Source: Otis tarda (Eukaryota > Chordata > Aves > Otidiformes > Otididae). From it: 64,000 bases of DNA. A program made the position numbers and the translations under genes. This document shows positions 51,721 through 63,770 of this stretch, in pieces; position 1 is the first letter of the stretch, and each line of letters begins with the position of its first letter. A model generated the notes under the pieces. The model saw only the letters and a list, made by a program, of their open reading frames with translations. It did not search any database and was not told the DNA's origin. Where the stretch lies: NCBI GenBank assembly GCA_026413225.1, contig JAPMTP010000044.1, positions 909,873-973,872 of the forward strand. The letters run 5' to 3'.

Positions 51721-54125
51721 TGGTAAAAACGAGCTCTCTAAAGCAGAAACGTCCTTCTCAGCAAACTGCCTTGGCGTTTTATTTGAATCAATCGCTTTTG
51801 AACTCACTCCCTACTCTGACACCACAAACTTGATTCGCCACACAACGTGTCTCCTACAACACCTCTGAGGAAGCACCACACCCTTGGTCTTTTTCGATGG
51901 GCCGAGCTCACAGCTATTGTTCCGTTTTGCACTTCTCCTGCTAGCAGGGACTGGGAAATACTTTAATTTTTGTTTTCAATAGATTGCTGTCTATCCCCAC
52001 TTTCTGCAATAGTTCCACAGATTTTCCATCTGCTTCTGTCGCTATTTCTCTTAATCACCAGATTTTTCTGCGGAATAGTCCATGTACATCCATGGAATCG
52101 TTAGGGCCAGAGCTGTCAGGAGAGCTCAACAAGTTCAAGTGCACTGCAGTTCTATTTGATATACCCCCACCTGGTCTGAAAATCTGATTCCACAGGAGCA
52201 GCCAGACGCTGAACACTTCTGAAAAAGTTCCCAAACTCTCTTGAGCAGCTTACAGTGCTGACCTAAGGCGCCTTTTACCCTGATGTACCATAACGCGTCT
52301 GTTCTCGGTGTCCACACCCATCTTCACATGCGGTGGAGAGCAGAGAAAAACTCTCCCGTGTAAGAGCAGAACTGCAAAGCTCGTGGCACAGGCACAGAAA
52401 TTGCTCTGACGTCGCTTCAAGGATGATGTCCTTGCTCCAGGATCCTCCCCTGTAGGAGTTTTGGTTTGATTGCTTGGTTGTTAAACCGGTTTATATCATT
52501 TTCAGCAATATTTACTCCTAAGGGTGAGAAGTCATGAGATTAGTACCCAGAATTTTGTGATCACCTGAGGTAAAGAGAGGTTTAGTCTGAATGGCAAACA
52601 AATGCTTTTATTCGCCTTCTTTTTTTCCAGAAGCTTCTTTTTTTTTTTTTTTCCCCCAATAATATCTCTGCAACTCCAGGAGATAAAAACTTACATGAAA
52701 AATGAAAGTTTGTTTTCTCATACATGGAGATACTTGATAGTTCCTGGGCAGCATCATAGAATTATCTTTAAAATGGTGAGATTTGCAATAAAATAATTTC
52801 TGCCTGGATCGTAGAGTGTGTATATTTTATATCCTAAGGTACAACAGTAAAATATTGCAAAAGAAAATAAATGTAATGTATTCATAATTGCTAATGTGAT
52901 TGAGAATGTACATTTAAGACACGGAATGACATAAACCTGAAGAAATCCAATTCTGAAAGGAAGCTGTCTAAATTTAGAGTGATGCAGTACTAATTAATCC
53001 ATTTAGCATTCCATGCTGGTTTCAGCCCAAGGAACGACTAAACAGAGGACTGTCCCTGGCTTAGGAGGGGCAAGGAAAATGAAAGAGGTTGGATTTTTTT
53101 TTTTGTTTGCTGTCAAGTCAAAGCAGTTCATCTCTGACCATCTCAGGGACGGAGGTAATTTTTCCAGGTCAATTTGCAGTAGCTCGGTTTGGATGGAAAT
53201 GCTTTCTAGCAAAGTGAGGGCTAAACTTGTTGGTTTTCATGCAAGTAAAAGCCACGTCTGCTCCAGCGAGGGTTTTATCTGCACCAGGTCAGCAAGACAG
53301 AGCCCTGAAATGATCAAAGGGATAGAGATTTCCATACACTGTGTAGTGGTGTGTACATATACATATATGTACACATGGGTATAATCCAGGGACTAACTAA
53401 AGTCTGCTGGAGCCAAGGCAAATATTTCCATCAGTGCAATGAGCGTGCAATGAAGATCTTCAGTTACCTGCTCAAAACCTTCTTGTGGTCCCTGCATTGC
53501 ATACGGCAGAGCGTCACGTCAAGGCTTCAAGGGTGGGATGAGATTTTCCCTCCAAAGAGGGGCCACTGCTCTATTCTTCAGGCCCAAAAAGGGATTAGCT
53601 GAGTCTTCTCTTCCCAGAGGAGAGAGGCACTAAATTCACATGATGGTGGCATGGGGAGGATGGGATCTGGCAAAGTTTCTGCATCAAAGTAATGTCAGGG
53701 AGGCTCCAAGTCCGTGCTGTCTTCTTCTAGGAGGGGTGAAGGATTAGAGGTTTTAGGAGTGCCACTCTCAGTCCTTATTCCCATGAAAAAACATAAAAAT
53801 TAAGCAAGAAGGACGAGTCACTGGGACCATGAGACATAAAAAGAGACAGAACCTAAACCCGTGAATAATCCTGGTCTTTGAATCGTGACAGCTGCCATAT
53901 AAACAACACAGCAGGGATGTTCTTGTTGATGAAATTAGTGGACATCAATGAATTCTTCTCAACTGAATGGCGTCAGGTCCCGGCCTTTTTACTTTCTGGA
54001 GGGCTGTCAAAAATTCAGCCTGTTGAATTATTTTTGTTCTTATTACTTATTTTCAGCCTGTATTTCCTTTCCCCTTCTCCCTATGAGAAGCCTTATAATT
54101 GTCTTCAAAACCTACTTAAAATCGG
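51721..54125. other. No gene seen
   Basis: About 2.4 kb of AT-rich DNA without a recognisable gene. Homopolymer T runs lie near 52637 and 53094. A near-palindrome of alternating purine/pyrimidine lies at 53349-53373. Confidence 0.3.
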
Positions 54126-54430
54126 AACCAAGAGTCACAGAATCATTTAAGTGAGAAAAGAACTTTAAGAACATTGAGCCCAACCATCAGCCTAGCACTG
54201 CCAAGTCCACCACTAGACCATGTCCCCAGCACCACGTCTACACGTCTCTTAAGTATCTCCAGGGATGGTGACTCCACCACCTCCCTGGACAGCCTGTTCC
54301 AGTGCTGGACAAACCTTTTGGTGAAGAAATTTTTCATAACAGCCAATCTAAACCTCCCTTCGTGCAACTTGAGGCCATTTTGTCTTGTCCTGTCGCTTGT
54401 TACGTGGGAGAAGAGACTGAAGAAAGGTGA
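54126..54430 (-). mobile_element. CR1 3'-end fragment (older subfamily)
   Basis: Minus-strand CR1 C-terminus: [32 protein letters not shown], followed by the degraded tail near 54126 (GAGTCACAGAATCATTTAAG). HWNRL is the conserved CR1 ORF2 end. Confidence 0.85.
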
Positions 54431-55229
54431 TGCAATGTTGAAATCTCATACAGCTCTTTTATCAATATCGCTTCATTCTCCACAAAGGATGCAGTGAAAA
54501 GTCACAGTATTTAGCAGCTGTGGTCAGCATCACTGCTCGCTGGTCCCTGCAACTCTGGGACCAGACCCAAAAGACATTCCAGACTTCTTCATAATTATCA
54601 TTGCTGTTACGAAGGAAGGAGCTAAAGTGCAGGATTGAAGGCTAATGCATCTTTTGAGTGTCTTGGCATAGGGAGCAGAGACTGGAGACTTCAGAGACAG
54701 AACTGTCACCTGGATTAAAATATTAGGTGTCAAGAGGCACTCCACTGAGATACTGGGGACAAGGACATTTTTTCTTCCCATGTTGGTCAGACATATATTA
54801 CCGTGGGGCTCTGGTCCAGGCACGCAGAAGGAGGCGGTGAATAGCAATTGGGCTACACTTGAGTTGTCACCGCGGCTGTATGGGAGATGCCACCCCACGA
54901 AATAAACTCCTTTTCGGGTCCAGGTAAACACTCAGAGTGAAAATACCCACTGGGAACTCCCAGGACTGGGACCGTATCGGATAGTGTGACATGGGGAAAT
55001 GCGATGCTGGGATGTCCCATGGGGAAATGCGATGCTGGGATGTTCCCTTGGGCATGGCCCTGCTACTCTCTAAAAAGAAAAAGGCTTCTAAAACCAGAAT
55101 ATTTTATATATATATATATATATGACTGCCTACATATACACACACATCTGTATCACTCTGTAAATCAGGTATTTTTTTCACATTAAGCCCTTACATCACA
55201 CTGTGATAAATTATTTTAGTCCCAAACAG
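54431..55229. other. No gene; small repeats
   Basis: A 30-bp direct duplication (CATGGGGAAATGCGATGCTGG) lies at 54990-55040, and (TA)n at 55104-55124. No coding region is recognised. Confidence 0.35.
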
Positions 55230-55640
55230 AATTCCAATTACAGTTTCCAATTTATTGAATAGAGGCAAGCAAACAGCGCTGGGTGCGCCGGAGTCTCTGC
55301 TCCAGCAAGACGCACACCCCTTAGTTCACAGTTACAGTATTTATAACCTCTCCCGGTCCCCCACCGTGCCTGTCCCCTTTTTGGGAGCTCACAATCTGCA
55401 TTCCTTTGGTTACTCACACCGTTCATGGCTGGTGCTGACTGGCTAAGAGCATATCACTGGCCACTACACAGGTGTTAACTGGCCAGAAGTACAGAAGCGG
55501 CTGGTCCCATCTTTGGGGTTCTTCACGTGCCCATGGCCATCAGCCCCCAGCCCGCCTTTCCCGCATTTTGCTCGCTCTGCTGTCAAGTGTCCTTATTGAA
55601 ACAGCGCTGTTAAGCAGGTAAAATCCTTAATTATGTCAAA
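55230..55640 (-). mobile_element. LTR-like segment
   Basis: Minus-strand signal order resembles an LTR: GTTATAAATACTG (TATA) near 55335-55347, then AATAAATTGG (poly(A)) near 55250. Boundaries and family are not determined; it could also be a small gene promoter. Confidence 0.35.
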
Positions 55641-55879
55641 CTGCTAAGGCAGGAGTGAATCCTGCCAAACCCATTTTTAATAACTTAAATAAACCTCCCA
55701 AAGATGTTCATAACTTTAAACAAAACTTATAGAACTATGTACACATCTTCCTGTTTCCCCTAAGCCTGTGGCTGTATAAGAACAAACAGGATAATCAAAG
55801 ATTCCATCTACAGAGAGGGTCACATTTCACCATGCAACCCCAGTATTGCCTCACATGAACACGAATCAGGAGAACATAT

Positions 55880-56380
55880 CTCACGCGCCCCGGCGCCGCC
55901 GCCAGCGAGATGCCCGCAGGCGCGGTGCTGGGCCGGCGGCGGGGAACCGCGCGCTGCTCCTCTGGAAAAAGCCGCGGTGCTGCCGTGGCTGCTGCCGGGG
56001 CGCCCTCTCTGCCGCCGGCGCGGAGTCAGAACCCCGGCCACAGCCCGGTGGGCCTGGCTGCTGCGCGGGAGGAGAAGCTCTGCCGGGAGCCCCGCGGGGT
56101 GCCGAGAGCTCCCTGCTCCCCGACCCCCGACCCCGCAGCGCAGGGACCCTCACTCGGCGTGCGTGGGGGGCCAGGCTGGGGAGGGCCCCGGGCGTCCCCG
56201 GGGAGGGCGCGTGCCTGGGCCCCAGGGCCCGGCTCTGGCAGCTGCAGGGAGGTGGGGGGGGAGGGAGCGTTCCTGTTTGACGGGCAGGCGGACGGACCAA
56301 TCGCCTGGGAGGGAGAGGCTGGGCAAGAGGGCAGGGAGGGTGACGAATTTGCACCAATGTGGTGAGTGAGGAGGCAGGAG
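55880..56380. promoter_or_regulatory. CpG-island-like block
   Basis: Very GC- and CpG-rich text (CGCGCCCCGGCGCCGCCGCC at 55884 onward; CCGGCGGCGGGGAACCGCG) contrasts sharply with both flanks. Several frames on both strands are open only because stops are rare in such composition. It is likely a promoter island of an unidentified gene. CCAAT boxes follow at 56297, 56444, 56504 and 56708. Confidence 0.6.
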
Positions 56381-56849
56381 CTAGTTACCGGTGGCAACGA
56401 CCGTTCCCCAACGTCCAGTGGGGAGTATGTGGACCGAGGAGAGCCAATCACACCTTGATATATGGGGCTGGAGGCAAGGCATGTGATTGATAGGTGTAAC
56501 CAACCAATCAGGCTGAGGAAGGCCTGCAGGAAAGGCGGGGAACAGCCAGGAGAGCTGGGCCACCTGCAGGGGTGGGGCGTACTGGCTGCACCCATCACTG
56601 CGCCTGGCGCGAGAGCAGCACACGCTGAAAAAAAACGATTGAGAGTTAATGCTGCCTGACCCATCACTTCTGATGGGAGGGGGCAGGGGAGCAAATCCCA
56701 CACGCAGCCAATCACAGAGCCCACGCAGCACCTCCAGGTGAAGGGCAGGCACTGCAGACCCTTCAGCCTGACCCCCCCAGGGGCTAATCAGAGGGCAGCA
56801 TCCCCACGGGGAAGGGCAAGGAGCCCAAACCAGGGCAGAGTGACAGCCC

Positions 56850-57240
56850 AGGGCACCAATCAGAGGGGCAGCATCCTCGCAGGTAGTAAGAGCAGAAAAC
56901 CAGAGTGACAGCCCAGGGCACCAATCAGAGCCAGCATCCCTTGCCAGGGAAGCGGGCAGGCCCAAACCAGAGTGACAGCCCAGCGCACCAATCAGTGCCG
57001 GCACACTCCGCAGGGAGAGGGGCAGGGCCCCAAACCAGGGCAGAGTGACAGCCCAGGGCACCAATCAGAGGCAGCATCCTCGCAGGGAAGAGCAGAAACC
57101 AGAGTGACAGCATTCAGCGCACCAATTCCAGAGCCAGCATCCCTACAGGGAAGTGGGGCAGGCCCAAACCAGAGTGACAGCCCAGCGCACCAATCAGTGC
57201 CGGCACACCCATGCAGGGGAGGGGCAGGGGCCCAAACCAG
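56850..57240. repeat. Tandem array of CCAAT-box units
   Basis: Six units of 61-73 bp (AGAGTGACAGCCCAGGGCACCAATCAGAG-like; CCAAT at 56856, 56921, 56988, 57061, 57122 and 57190). Units alternate in type, with a higher-order period of about 200 bp. CCAATCAG is the NF-Y consensus. The long minus-strand open frame here is the repeat read backwards. Confidence 0.85.
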
Positions 57241-57261
57241 GGCCCCAACCGCTCTTCTGCA

Positions 57262-58620
57262 TTCTCCATGTTTCTGAGAAAGGATTCGTCTGAGAGCCCG
57301 GTGTTGTCTGTCATCAGCACAGAACAGTTCAAACGGTTTGGTTAAATCGGGCAAGCCCCCGGAGCAGGGGCGGACATCAGGAAGAAAACTGCAGCTTCAC
57401 GTTCTTGGAATTGCCTTTCGAGCTCCAGGGCCCCACACGCGGGGTCCCTCACTTTCTGATTCCTTTAATCCCCAGGTGACAGGCCCAGCTTCACCCAGCT
57501 CCCAGAAATGTTCGCAGCTCCTTAGCTCCTTTTGGCTCCAGCATTTGGCAAATCAAGCCTCTGTTCTCCTCATTTCCAAGTTGTCTTTTTGCATCCCTGT
57601 GTGATTTCCCAATCCCAAATACATGACAGTCTCTTTTCCAATCTGTGCTTGCTTCTTGGAAAATCTGCTATCACTTTGGCCCAAGAAATTCTAGCAGGTT
57701 AGCAGTCAAGTTGAAATATTCTTCTCTGGTTTCTGTGGCTATTAAAATGTCACCTACATATTGCAACACCAGTCTTTCAGGGTAAATTGTTTTGCATGTT
57801 TCTAGCCCTTCCTTAGCCGATTGATTTCCAAAGATCGATGTGGCTATTTTTAAATCACTTGGAGAGTAGCACTGCCCAGGTGAGCTGAGTCTTGAATGCC
57901 CGAGTTGTGGGATTTTTCCAGTTCAAAGGCAAAATGTGCCTGACTATTTTTGTCAAGGGGAATATATTAGAAAAAAAACATCCTATAAGTGCCCAATCCA
58001 GTGAACCACTTGTGATTTTCTTTTAAAGCTGTCAGACAAGGTATGCCAGGTTTGCCATTTTAAGGGGTGGCATCTTGAACTTCTATTAAATTTATTGCTA
58101 TTAAAATCTTGTATTAACCTATATTATTCTTCACTTTCTGGCTTTTTCGCAGGTAAAATGGGAGTATTGAATACCTGATTAGCTCGATATTTTTTTAAAA
58201 AAAAATTCAATTATTTTCTGAAGGCCTCTTCTAGCTTCTAATTTTAAGGGTACTGTTTTTGTCTGTACCGGTTTTGGTGCTTTCCTTTAGAAAAATCTTT
58301 ACCGGTTCTGCTGCTTTTGAATGTCCGGGGAACTTCGCCTAGCCCACACCAAAGGAGTTACTGCATTGTCCACTTTCTTGAGGGATTTTCCTATATGGCT
58401 CTGGAGTTGTCTGTAACTGCATAAAAATTCTTGCCTCTCTGGCTTTTGATTAGGGTATATTTAATTGAATTTCAAGAAGTTTTAAAAAATTAATTTGTGT
58501 TTTCAGTTTGCTCAATAAATCTCTCTCCCCCAATAAGGCAACAGGACACTCTGGAATATATAAAAATTGGCCAATTCCCATTGTTTACCCACCTTAAAGT
58601 TAAGGATTGAATGAAAAATT
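57262..58620 (-). pseudogene. Class I ERV pro-pol remnant, copy 2
   Basis: It parallels 37270-37800 and 38944-39320 (CTGAGAAAGGA..CGAGAGCC, TTGGCCCAAGAAATT, CTACATATTGCAACACCAG, CTTTACCGGTTCTGCTGC). The minus strand reads RT with many stops; the YVDD site reads YVGD near 57755. Unlike copy 1 it keeps a ~260-bp segment (57390-57650) and has no nested LTR at the homologous place near 58085. Confidence 0.8.
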
Positions 58621-60288
58621 TATTTTCAGCTTTCCCTGTGGCACCAATTTTGTCTACATGCTTTTTACTCAATTTTCTTTCTACAAATACTTAAAAACTG
58701 AATAGCTCCAGTATCAAAATAGAAAATCCTTTGGTTTGGGTCCCCAGCTGGATTGTACCCAGGGGTTCTGCTGGGGAATTCTCCCCCAGTCCTCTTTGCA
58801 CTCTCTGACAAAGGCATCTGCTCTGACTGCCACAGTTTTTGTTTCTTTTTCAGAATAAGGACATTTCATTTTTTCCAGTGCTACCATTCTTCACACTTTT
58901 GCACACTGATTTTCCCAATCTCTCTCCTATTGCAGTTATTTTATCCTTTCCTCTACCACACCCCGATCTCATCCCCGGTTTGTTCCCCTACGGCTTGTCA
59001 AAGTGAGGAGGGGGGACAAGGCTTGAGCCACTCCTTGTTCTGTCTGGTCTTGTCGGCTTCCAGTTCTCCCTGCAATAGGACTGAATCCCTCCATAATTCA
59101 ACTGTCCCACTCTACAGCCTCCCACCAGGGGATCGTGGTGTTCCTGCCCCCCTTTTTCTACTCGTTTCATTTGAGCCACATAAACCTGCATCCCAAACAC
59201 TTACAGACAACACATAAAGATAACACAGAAATTTAACACATGAATTCTATGTCACTTCCTCTTCAGTTCCACATTTTTAAACACCACTTCTCTAATGCTA
59301 CAAGCCAAACAAGATCTTTTCAACCTTTTTTCCTTTTCTTTTTTTTTTTTTTTTTTTTTAATGCCAAAGCCATCGGATCCTTGATTTCTCAAAGTAAAGA
59401 ACAAATTCAGAATAGGGGACCACATCTCACACTTTGCTTCCCGCTTCTACAAGATAACATCGACTGTAAAATATTGCATCATTTTTTTCCTAGTCCTTGG
59501 GTCTCCCCTTATATCCCTCCCAGTGTTTAAGAACACATCCCAGTGGAGACTTCATTAATGTTTCCCCTCCCATTTGAGGTAGACCTTAGAAGATACGTGT
59601 TTTCCCCGTATGTTTACAAAAAGAGTTTTTGGTACCAAAAAGACAATAACGCTGTTCTACAGACAAGTCAATCCCAAAGTCACCAAGAGAAGTTTAAAAC
59701 CCCAAATGCAATACTGTAGATCATTCAAGTCCTTGGCATGCACCGCAACACATGCATACAGACTTAAAAAAAAAAACCAGCATTGAAGCTAAACAATTAC
59801 CAGCTTGTAAATCACTTCTAAAACACCCTGGGGCCCCTTCCCAAGCTATGTAACAAATCTTACCAATACTTCCCATACTCTTACTCTTAAACAATTTAGA
59901 CCAAATGCCAAATACCAGACAAACGCAAATGATACAATTGTCCCAAATACAAAAACCAAACAAATGCAAATGACAATTGTCTCAAATACACAAATGTCCA
60001 ACCCAGCAATAGCTTTTGCTTATGACTTCACGGGCAGACGCCTAGGCTCTGACAAACCAAACGGGTACCCTCTAAGCCCCAACCCTGCGAAGCTTTCGCC
60101 ATTGCGCCTTACGGGCAGGCTATCCAGACCAGACAGATTTCAAAAGAAGAAGTGCCTTACCCTTTTCTCCAGGGAACGTTGCAAGGAGCTTTGTGAGTCC
60201 GGGCGATGGGTCTCCACGAGAATAACTCGGTGCCGGCTGGAGTTCGATCAACACTTGATCTCGTTCAGTCCTTCACTTTCCGTGCAAG
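58621..60288 (-). mobile_element. Class I ERV internal region, decayed (leader/gag expected)
   Basis: It lies between PBS and pol on the minus strand, where leader and gag belong. No gag frame is readable; A/T runs (59338-59359, 59766-59776) and stops abound. The call is by position only. Confidence 0.45.
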
Positions 60289-60306
60289 GTCCCATCTGGG
60301 TCGCCA
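60289..60306 (-). promoter_or_regulatory. Primer-binding site candidate
   Basis: Minus strand TGGCGACCCAGATGGGAC begins four bases after the LTR end at 60311. The tRNA is not assigned. Confidence 0.55.
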
Positions 60307-60310
60307 AAAC

Positions 60311-60908
60311 TGTTACCGAAATCCGGAATAAAACTCCTTAACAGCAATGAGAAGTTAAGAAGCAGGCACTTCTTTATTGCAGCGCTGGGCACACGGGGGA
60401 TCACACCACTCTAGCGTGCGCACCTGTTCTGGATCAACAGCACGGGTTAAATACACATTAATTACATATATTCATTAAATTCCAAGCAAATAATATGCAT
60501 AAACATAAATTTTCTGATAAACCATTACATCATTTCCCCACCCACTCGCACATGCCCAGTCTTTTGAGTGGAGGAGGTCTTTTGGTGGTCTTGTAATGGT
60601 CATCAGAACGCCCCCTCCTCGAATTTCACTGGTCAAACTCCTCCTTGGGGAGAAATCTCCATATGGTCTTGAGAACAGGTCGCAATGCTCCTTGATTTTC
60701 CTGGCTCCAGGAAGCTGATGGCTCAGGGCCTATTTCTGCAGGTGCAGGTGTTTGGGGGTGTTTGGGACTTACCATTGTATTAAAAATGTTAATAGCTAGG
60801 CTAGCTTCTAACAAATGCGTACTATAATATCTCTTGAGTCCCACTCCCTTTAGGAACATAAACTGAATTTTATGCAAGATTTAACCCATGTGACTGGGCA
60901 GTTCTACA
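60311..60908 (-). mobile_element. Class I ERV 5' LTR
   Basis: Plus-strand ends TGTTACCG and TTCTACA give TG...CA on the minus strand, 598 bp. AATAAAGAAGTGCC (minus, near 60377) is the poly(A) signal. The U3 edge also occurs as a fragment at 39440-39480. Confidence 0.7.
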
Positions 60909-60924
60909 GTTAGCAAGAATCACC

Positions 60925-61700
60925 TCATATTGATATTTAATTTTCAATATGTTTATGTCAAATGTAACAATGATACCATCATGGATTAATCCAACAGGTT
61001 TCATAATGTTCCTGTATCAAGAGACAGAGATGTCCTCACCCAAAACCGCATTTCAAAATCACTCTCTTTCTTTGCTTATGGGATGGAGGAAGCTTTCACC
61101 TCCAGGCCAAACATGCACCAATGTCCTCAGGCTGAGGAGCACACTGCTGTGGGAGACAAAGAACCCATTCAAGTCCTCATGGAGAATTTCACGACCAGTG
61201 ACCCTGGGAAGTACCTGGAAGGGAGCAAATCAGCATGCTGCAAATACGTTGTGGAGGTTGCTGGAGGGTCTTGGGACAGTTTGGGAAACTAGGTCTCTAG
61301 ATGGGGTGTCAGATGGGGCCAACAATGGTGAAACTGATTTGCATCTGTTACTCACCAAGAGGGAAGATCTGGTGAGGGATGTGAAAGCCAGAGTCAGCCT
61401 TAGTCGCCACGATCATTAGGTAACAGGGTCTCACCTCCCAATGAGAATGAGGAAGGAAAATCGAACCCCAGTGCAGATGCCCCAACCTCAGAGGAGGAGG
61501 CTTTGGCCTAGTGTTGGTGATTTGTAGTGGGGAGCCCATGTGAGCAGCACAGAAGGGCAGCAGAGCTCAGTAGAGCTGGTCTTTCAAGGACAGCACTTTT
61601 CAAGTCCAAGACCGTCTGCACCAAGAGTCAAGGTAAAGAAGAAGAGCAGATTCAGGAGAGAAGCTTGAGGCTAAGCAGGAAATTCCTGGGAAAGCTCCAG
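60925..61700 (+). repeat. Repeat U, copy 5
   Basis: It matches 2045-2570 and then 720-900, with small indels. It includes the CR1 EN-like LTKREDLVRDVKARVSLS text near 61350-61400. Natural order (EN, then linker) is kept, unlike copy 1. Confidence 0.72.
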
Positions 61701-61739
61701 AGGTGACACTTGCATTTCCAGCAGGCAAGGCCTGCAGGG

Positions 61740-62660
61740 TCAGTGGCTGAGCTGCCCTTGTGATCCCCCACCCCCAGAGAGCCCAAAAACAAGAAGAGCA
61801 GCAGCAGGGGCAGGTGGAGAAAGAAGGAGAAATGTCCCAGTGCTTCTGCCCAGGGCGTGCTGTGCCATGGAGGGACAGAGGGGCACTCGGGAGTCTCCCC
61901 TGTGCAGTTGGAGCATTTCTGGCTGCAGAGGGAGGCAGCTCCTGCCCCTGGATCCCAGGGCTCTGAGGGCTGAGACTTTGTAATAGGTGTGTGAGAGCGA
62001 GACAGAGAGACTTGTCAGGGGAAAGGAACATGTTCAGTGCAGGGCTGACAGGGAGGTGCCCAAATCCCTCTCCTCCCAGCCTTTGCTGTCAGCACTTTTC
62101 TCTCCCTTCTGGTCTGTGGCTCCAGGGCCTGGATCGGTCCTCGCCAGGAGCTGCTTGCTTCTCTGTGTCCTACGTGTCTGCTATCTGTCAGTGCCCACAG
62201 ACCCTGTTCCACACACTGTGTGCTCCAGCCTGCCCCTGCAGACCACTCCTGGCAGCAGAGCACTGCCCAGGAGCATCCCTGTGTTGGCAAGGGGCTAAGG
62301 AGCAGCTCAGATGACAGCCGCGGTGATACCACACAGGTGATGGGGCTCTCAGCAGGCAATGGAAGAGGCCCAAGAAGAGATGTTACATCAGCCTCCTCAC
62401 AGACCCACTGACCTTTCAGTCCAATGTCGTGGGAGTGTCAGTCTCTTGCAGGCAAACCTGAGCAGCTCCATTGCTCTTTTCCCCACAAACACAGCAAGAA
62501 ACTGAAAGCAGAGACTTCAGGAAGCACCTTTCCTTCCAGGTGGCACCTGCTTTGATGTGCTTCTTGGAAAGCTGCTTCCTGGCAATGTCCTGTAGTGACC
62601 TGGAGCTGCGTGAGCAGCTTCCGGACCAACACAGAACTCTCTCGACACCAGCAGGGACCA
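61740..62660 (-). repeat. Inverted copy of the OR 5' flank
   Basis: It matches the reverse complement of parts of 9280-9780 (AGAGAGCCCAAAAACAAGAAG at 61779; CACAAACACAGCAAGAAACTG near 62485). 61870-62330 between the matching parts is not clearly shared. Confidence 0.6.
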
Positions 62661-62704
62661 TGCGAAGGGGTCCCTTTTCCACCCACAGTTTCTCCCCTGG
62701 TAAG

Positions 62705-62999
62705 TGCTGTTTTGTGTTCATTGTGGTGTCCTATGTGCAGATCTTCAGGGCTGTGCTGAGGATCCCCTCTGAGCAGGGACAGCACAAAGCCTTTTCCATG
62801 TGGCTCCTTCACCTGGCTGTGGTCTCCCTGTTTATCAGCACTGTCATATTTGCCTTATCTGAAGCCCCCCTTCCATCTCCTCCCCATCTTTTGAATTTAC
62901 TGGTTGCTGCTCTGTATCTCATTTGGTGCTTCCAGCAGTGGACCCCTCAGCGTAAAGCATGAGGAACCAGGAGCTCACAAGGAAGCAGCGTGGAAAATG
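62705..62999 (+). pseudogene. OR14-like pseudogene fragment (TM5-C-terminus)
   Basis: It reads CFVFIVVSYVQIFRAVLRIPSEQG, then HKAFSMWLLHLAVVSLF, closely matching the OR at 10163 from TM5 to TM6. TM7 is disrupted (stop after PQRKA), although AGGAACCAGGAGCTCA is still visible. TM1-TM4 are missing; an inverted upstream block lies in their place. Confidence 0.9.
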
Positions 63000-63109
63000 A
63001 TGACTGAACTTTTTTGAGAAGCGATCGTGTGTCCATCTTCTTCAATGTATGACTCATAGTGGAACTCCTTACTGCCCCAGCCTTTATTAGGTTTTGTGGT
63101 TGTCGTTCT

Positions 63110-63770
63110 TGCTCAGTGGGACCACATCCTATGATCCAGTGACTGGGCTGTGCATTGAAGCCTGCCCCTCATGCTGTCTGCAAGTCTCATGAACTGAGAC
63201 TTCTTTCTCCATAGTGAGGACAACTGCACCTTCCCTAGGGGGATTTCTGCCATCATAACATTAATCATTTCAGTCGTGTCCCAGTATACATTTCTGTGGC
63301 CCAGGCAGAGCCCGACCACTTCTGTAAATTCACCCCATTGGTGGAGCTCTCACATGATGACAGCCAGCAGACACCCAATGCGTTCTTCCCATTCATAAGC
63401 TGCTTTTTAGATCCCATCCCCCCTTTCTGTTCACGTGGTCATCCTGTGTGCATCAGAGCTGCCACCCCTGGGGCAGATTCCTCCCATCTAGCGTGTGCAG
63501 GCAGGGCAGACACCTTTTCCACATGCTCCTCCTCACCTCACTTGTGCCACTGTTTTCCATGATGTACCCTTTCCTTGGGTGTGTGATGCCCAGACAAGTC
63601 TTCCTGCAATCATTTCTGACAAAGTCCTTTCTCTACACGTTCCTCACACCCCTGGTCAATCCCTTTCCTTATCTACAGCCTTTAGACAAGAAAGTCTGGG
63701 GGAAGGGGAACCCTGGGAGGAAAATACTCAGGAAAGTTCTGCGCCACACCGAGAACCCATTGGAGTCATG
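63110..63770 (+). pseudogene. Olfactory receptor pseudogene, second half
   Basis: A decayed DRY region is possible near 63135. DHFCKFTPLVELSHDDSQQT near 63310-63370 matches the OR second extracellular loop. KAFSTCSS-like ADTFSTCSSSPH lies near 63510, and FLTPLVNPFPYLQPLDKKV...RKVLRHT near 63640-63760 matches TM7 and the tail. Several frameshifts are present. It is a class II OR unlike OR14. Confidence 0.75.

Noticed and set aside
53349-53373. Near-palindrome GTGTACATATAC...GTACAC
   Set aside because: Short, AT-rich and imperfect; compatible with chance, and nothing nearby suggests an origin or binding function.
56026-57113. Minus-strand frames with repeated LIGALGCHS
   Set aside because: They are the CCAAT tandem repeat and CpG-rich DNA read backwards; unit lengths are not multiples of three and no frame survives the array.
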